DNA of 10,898 bases from Phoronis pallida (taxonomy: Eukaryota; Phoronida; Phoronidae), in contig JAOXYC010222682.1 in the NCBI GenBank assembly GCA_028565715.1, positions 1-10,898 of the forward strand, read 5' to 3'. Shown here in pieces: positions 6,963 through 10,898 of this stretch. Each line of letters begins with the position of its first letter. Within the stretch, counting starts at the first letter, position 1. The notes below the pieces were generated by a model. The model saw only the letters and a program-made list of their open reading frames with translations. It did not search any database and was not told the origin of the DNA. Made by a program: the position numbers and the translations under genes.

Positions 6963-7792
6963 GTATGTTTACATTCGTGGGTGGTATAAACTAAGTGTTT
7001 GCAATCTGATTTTTCATCACCTTTTACTAAATTATTATAATTTCTCATGCGTTCGTGTAGTGACGAGCAGTAGTAGTACATTTATAAAAACAACCAAGTT
7101 TTTAAGTAACATGTTTCGATGGAGCTTCCACCATTGTCAAGCTTTATTTGCAAAATGACACGCCTCAAGGCTGCGTACAAACACATAATCATGACATGAA
7201 ATCAAGAGTCAAACACAAATATGGAACGGCATATGAACAACGAGACGTGAAGCTGTCAAGATAAAATAAAAATGAAGTATTTGGGACTCCGTCTATTTTT
7301 GATGAAGTGGGTTCAAAGCTTTTGAAGTAATTTTATATAATGTAGCATTTTTGGGGTTGTTTATAAGGTACATACGACTTTAAATAGTTTAAAGTCTTAT
7401 GTGGGAGTCTCTTTATGCATAATTTCATCATGCCCCATAAAATTACCTGGAAATACAATACACCTGACAACGGAAATTAGTTTTTTATTGATAAAACATC
7501 TCATCTAGGCTACGGCCAATTTTAAATAAATAAAAAACAGCAAAGAAGAACATGCAGCTGGAAAGGTCGAATAAACGCACCCGCGCGATTTTAAAACAAT
7601 GTTACGAGAACGTCAATCCGCAAAAATTGCTTTCATTAAGTTTTGTGAAGGGGAAACTTGATCAATCCGATTCACCTTGCGTTGTGGAATAAAGAGTTGA
7701 TTCAGGTTCGGTACCGTCAAACAGAAACTTAACTTCACGTCGTACCAACTCTTTTGGTATCGGCCTTCATCTGGGAACTTCCCTTAAAGAAA
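6963..7792. other. Intergenic, one small hairpin, no gene recognised
   Basis: Downstream of the amidase poly(A) signal. Short open frames here have no recognisable motif. The only structure seen is the inverted repeat at 7370-7402. Several AATAAA motifs (for example near 7266 and 7568) are expected by chance in AT-rich DNA. Confidence 0.5.
7370..7402. repeat. 15-bp inverted repeat with 3-nt loop
   Basis: ACATACGACTTTAAA (7370-7384) and TTTAAAGTCTTATGT (7388-7402) are reverse complements with one mismatch, separated by TAG. It lies roughly 400 nt past the poly(A) signal. It could be a small MITE remnant. No target-site duplication is visible. Confidence 0.7.
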
Positions 7793-8135
7793 TACATCGC
7801 TACTTACGATTGTGAAATTAACATCTATTGAATGCGGTCAATTGAATAGGAATTGTTGTTACAAACTTCATCCTCGCATTCATCTGAACGAATAAAGACC
7901 TTCGCTTCTCCGGAAATGTCTATACAGGCGGCCTATGTGACTCGATAAAATATCTTGAGGGTGACGAGATAACTGAGATCAACTGTAACCTATGGACTTT
8001 GTGTTTTCGATAAAGAATGAAGGTGGTAACAGGAATTGGCAAAGAAAACTGAATAATCAAACTGTGTAAAAGAAACGGATGAAAATGTCGTATTTTAAAA
8101 TTTGATAGTGATCTACATTCGTAAGTAGCGATGTA
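7793..8135. repeat. Possible 343-bp element bounded by exact 17-bp inverted repeats
   Basis: TACATCGCTACTTACGA (7793-7809) recurs as its exact reverse complement at 8119-8135. Inside, a weaker inverted match is visible (left ...TTGTTACAAACTTCATCC, right arm reverse complement ...TGTTACCACCTTCATTC), suggesting diverged longer arms. No clear target-site duplication flanks it. The open frame on the minus strand over 7920-8195 shows no known motif and is probably spurious. Confidence 0.5.
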
Positions 8136-8886
8136 CGCGTTTAATATATTATACAAACAGCGTAGAATTAAAATGAGAATTACCGATACTTTCAAACAGG
8201 TAGAAACAATTTCCGCGTCTATCTTTAATTACTGAAGGACTACAGGTGTCGCTGTTACGAAGGCTCGCAATATTTTGATTGATCACCAGTCTAGGTCATC
8301 AACACTGCATTGTATTGTTTCCTCCACACAGGCGTGAGTATTTACTTTTTAGCCGGTCTTCCCTATACACTGCCTGATTTCGAGATAGCAAGAGTCAACC
8401 TTTTTAAACATACTGGAGACGATTGCCACCTGACCTAGGGCCGGGCGAAAAAATTGTTTACAGTGCCCACAAATTTCCGTGACCGGGGTTGAACCGTTGA
8501 CCATTTTCTTAGTTATCAAGGCCCGTCCGCAGCTAAATTACATATGAGAAGGCATCTATGTTTAAGGTTCTTTAACACGTAAGAGCCAGCCCGGGGGATC
8601 TGTGTTCCTGTAGTTGTATTTAAAATAGTGGACACAAATCACAGTTTAACAACATCTGATTTGTGAAATGCACCATAATTGCCTGAAAAGGGGGCTACAG
8701 CTCATGTATACAATACAAGAGGATCATATGGTGGATATGTATCTTCAGTCCGACAAATATGTTTTAAAAAGGAAAGTGTTGGCTGTTTAAATTCGGGTAG
8801 AAAAACAAACGAGAATCCAGGTTGTTTATATGTTTTCCTGCAGTCGACATACTGACCTAGTTTTATGGGCTAGTCGTCTTGTTATA
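8136..8886. other. Intergenic, one SINE-like remnant, no gene recognised
   Basis: No coding signal found on either strand. The only element-like sequence is the minus-strand B box at 8485-8495 and its flank. Confidence 0.45.
8485..8495 (-). mobile_element. SINE-like Pol III B box remnant
   Basis: The reverse complement reads GGTTCAACCCC, a good B box, followed on that strand by ggtcacggaaatttgtgggc, which could be SINE body. A weak A-box-like GGCCTTGATAACTAAG lies on the same strand at 8507-8522, closer than tRNA spacing, much as in the intron 5 fragment. Element limits are not visible. Confidence 0.35.
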
Positions 8887-9508
8887 CAGGGTGTCCCATA
8901 AGTATTAGTACTCAACTTTAGCTTCATATAAAATTGCTATTGTTTTTAAACAAATAAATGGGCACAAAGGTTACTCGGAATGAATATTTGACCTTTCATA
9001 CGTCATGTGTCAGAAAAAATCTAAGATATTTTGAAAATTGCACTTTTGGTGAACATTTAAAATTTCATACTTGAAAATCGTTTTGACCACTTTTTCCATT
9101 TGCAATACACGTAAACGCTCAAAAGTTTGATTATCGTTTTCCCAAACTTTAATCGCTCATTTATCATAAATGCATAAGTTATTTTTAATAAAACTCGAAC
9201 ACAGATTAATTCAACCATTCACGAGAACTTCCTTCCTTTTGTAAAAAAAAAATTTGGGTCCATAATGAAATTGCAACTTTTGGCCGTTTACATGTATTTC
9301 ATATGGGAAAAGTGGTCAAAACGATTTTCGGGTATGAAATTTGAAATGTTCTCAAAAATGACAATTTTCAAAATATCCCGATTATTTTTTGACAACTGAC
9401 GTATGATAGGATTAATTTTCATTTCGAGTAAATTTGATAAGCATTTATTTTAAAATAATATTTTTACAAGAGCTCGAAGTTGGGTACTAATACTTATGGG
9501 ACACCCTG
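8887..9508. mobile_element. 622-bp foldback MITE with TA duplication, mariner-like ends
   Basis: The ends CAGGGTGTCCCATAAGTATT... (8887-8918) and their reverse complement (9477-9508) match at 31 of 32 bases. The element is flanked by TA on both sides (8885-8886 and 9509-9510), the target duplication of Tc1/mariner transposons. The inverted similarity extends well inward: ATCGTTTTGACCACTTTT (about 9079-9096) recurs inverted near 9310-9330, so most of the element folds back on itself around a centre near 9200. There is no transposase frame, so it is non-autonomous. The CAGGGTGTCCCATAAG end resembles mariner-type termini, a family call made from memory. Confidence 0.88.
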
Positions 9509-9655
9509 TAGTAAACTCAATTTCTAGACTCACATGATCCACTCATTATTATCTCGTGACCCATTTGATAACTTCTGACTTCGGGTGACTTCGAAATTCA
9601 AATAGCATAGGCTAAATAGGGTGGGCGGAATTAACGGTAGAAGTCGAATAATCAT

Positions 9656-9740
9656 TAATGTGGTCCCTCGTTTATTGGCGCTATTCAGTCAATGTGTTAC
9701 CATTGACTGAATGATGGAAGTTATATGAGGGACCACATTA
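9656..9740. mobile_element. 85-bp palindromic MITE-like element
   Basis: The outer arms TAATGTGGTCCCTC (9656-9669) and GAGGGACCACATTA (9727-9740) are exact reverse complements. The inner arms ATTCAGTCAATG (9683-9694) and CATTGACTGAAT (9701-9712) are also exact, with loop TGTTAC. The two stems are separated by unpaired segments of 13 and 14 nt. It resembles a very short foldback element; the outermost TA on each side could be target duplication. Confidence 0.7.
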
Positions 9741-10326
9741 CTGGACTTGTAGGCCTACCGGAATTAACTTGTTTGGAGTCAAATACATTGAGGGTACCCC
9801 TTATAGAACACATTGCGGCAATGACAGGATGATTGCATGTTCTACTATCTTTGTATAGCCTACATTGAGCAGAATATATATATCGATACATGTAGCTCCA
9901 TTTGTAGTATTATAATTCTGACCTTTAGACACACTGTACGGAAATCCAGCCACATTTTTACAAAAGTGAAAGTTAATGGTGATTGATGGCAGGCAATCAC
10001 ATAATTACATAATAGATGTATTGTTTATTTACGGCGGTAATTAGTTTAGATCCAGTGACTGGTTTTAATTGAGAAGTCGATGACCATCGAAGGTTCATGT
10101 AAATTTAACTGACTAAGACTTTCCACAAAATACACAATTCACTTCAGCTTATTTTAGTTGATTTCAATCGAACCTGATCGCACGATGTTTACTATGGGAG
10201 AAAGAGAGAGAGAAAACTTTCAGTCAAACCACTTCATTGAACAAAAAAATATAAATTTATATAATAAAATGTAAATCTTTATACTGATCCAGGAAAGTAC
10301 AATGTTCGAATAGTTAAAAATCTTTT
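9741..10326. other. Intergenic, no feature recognised
   Basis: AT-rich sequence with a short GA run (around 10200-10213) and no coding, RNA or transposon signal that I can support. Confidence 0.5.
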
Positions 10327-10414
10327 CTACTGGAATTACCTTGCTAATTTTCTCTAAATCCTCGGAGAGATGTCTCTGAGGATTTAGAGAAAATTAACAA
10401 GTTAATTCCAGTAG
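10327..10414. repeat. 88-nt near-perfect hairpin (42-bp stem, 4-nt loop)
   Basis: The arms 10327-10368 (starting CTACTGGAATTA) and 10373-10414 (ending TAATTCCAGTAG) are reverse complements at 39 of 42 positions, with one further G-T wobble and two mismatches at stem positions 13 and 18. The loop is GATG (10369-10372). The most likely origin is a tiny foldback MITE. If transcribed it would be a long, almost fully paired RNA stem, so a small-RNA precursor is an alternative. No promoter or target-site duplication is evident. Confidence 0.88.
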
Positions 10415-10898
10415 GGTTTATTTGGTGGTCCTCTAAGCAACCAATGGTTTTAATAAAACCTTGACAATTGTTCAAGATCTGCTTGCCAAACCGTCATGAA
10501 TTACAACTGTTTACAAAGTATTAACGTTTATCCAAATAAACACAATCAACATTTTCACACCGAACATTGCTGAACGCATATTTATTAAACTGTCCGATTT
10601 TGAATATGCAAATATCTATTAATTTTCATACATTTATCTTTTGTCTTCCGAATGATTACATAACTGCATGGCTGAATGGGAGATCAAAGGCACAAACGGG
10701 TTACATGACAGCATATGATATTGGGTGCCCCCAAAAAAGTGGGCCACTTTTCATGAGGAAATTTACCCATTAACACATTTTACAAATCAAAAACCTCACT
10801 TCGCTCAGAGACTACAGACAAGTGTAAATAACTCTCCAAACCATTTGTAATAACCCTATTGTGTTAATGTTATTCAATTAGAATAAGTGTTTCGCATA
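10415..10898. other. Intergenic, no feature recognised
   Basis: AT-rich sequence. A 68-codon open frame (10567-10773) has no motif, splice context or composition that would support it as a gene. Confidence 0.5.

Noticed and set aside
7920-8195. 91-codon minus-strand open frame, partly hydrophobic.
   Set aside because: It lies across the putative 343-bp inverted-repeat element, has no recognisable motif and no gene context; the hydrophobic look follows from AT-rich codons.

Overview
The window is animal genomic DNA, most likely from a marine invertebrate; an invertebrate deuterostome is my guess, held loosely. It is AT-rich and carries one intron-rich protein gene with GT-AG introns and a eukaryotic poly(A) signal. 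Short mobile-element debris surrounds the gene: tRNA-derived SINE pieces, foldback/MITE elements and a minisatellite. I see no bacterial operon structure, no rRNA and no CRISPR array.

The gene (+ strand, coding 1084-6938) has 11 coding exons. I joined them by hand from splice sites, reading phase and protein similarity. They add up to 1536 nt, or 511 codons plus TAA, with no phase conflict. The product is an amidase-signature (AS) family enzyme with a complete Ser-cisSer-Lys triad (K100, S175, S199). In order, length and motif wording it most resembles the amidases that sit beside nitrile hydratase in Rhodococcus and related bacteria. These hydrolyse carboxamides to the acid plus ammonia. One or two non-coding leader exons may lie upstream (ending at 753; 805-881). 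A poly(A) signal lies 19 nt after the stop.

Layout. 1-290: nothing recognised. 292-433: five copies of a 32-bp minisatellite. 434-627: a GC-richer stretch with no assigned identity. 628-703: tRNA-derived SINE head. 754-1083: possible 5' leader introns and exons. 1084-6938: amidase. Its introns 1 and 6 share a strongly palindromic repeat centred on GCGCCCATGGGCGC, intron 4 has an inverted pair of YY1-like motifs and a SINE-like B box, and intron 5 has a SINE A box. 6957-6962: poly(A) signal. 6963-10898: intergenic, with a run of inverted-repeat structures at 7370-7402, 7793-8135, 8887-9508 (a 622-bp TA-flanked foldback MITE), 9656-9740 and 10327-10414 (a nearly perfect 42-bp stem with a 4-nt loop), plus a SINE-like B box at 8485-8495.

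There is only one gene, so no multi-gene system is visible. The points most worth following are the bacterial-nitrile-pathway-like amidase in an animal genome, the palindromic repeat shared by two of its introns, and the very well-conserved 88-nt hairpin.
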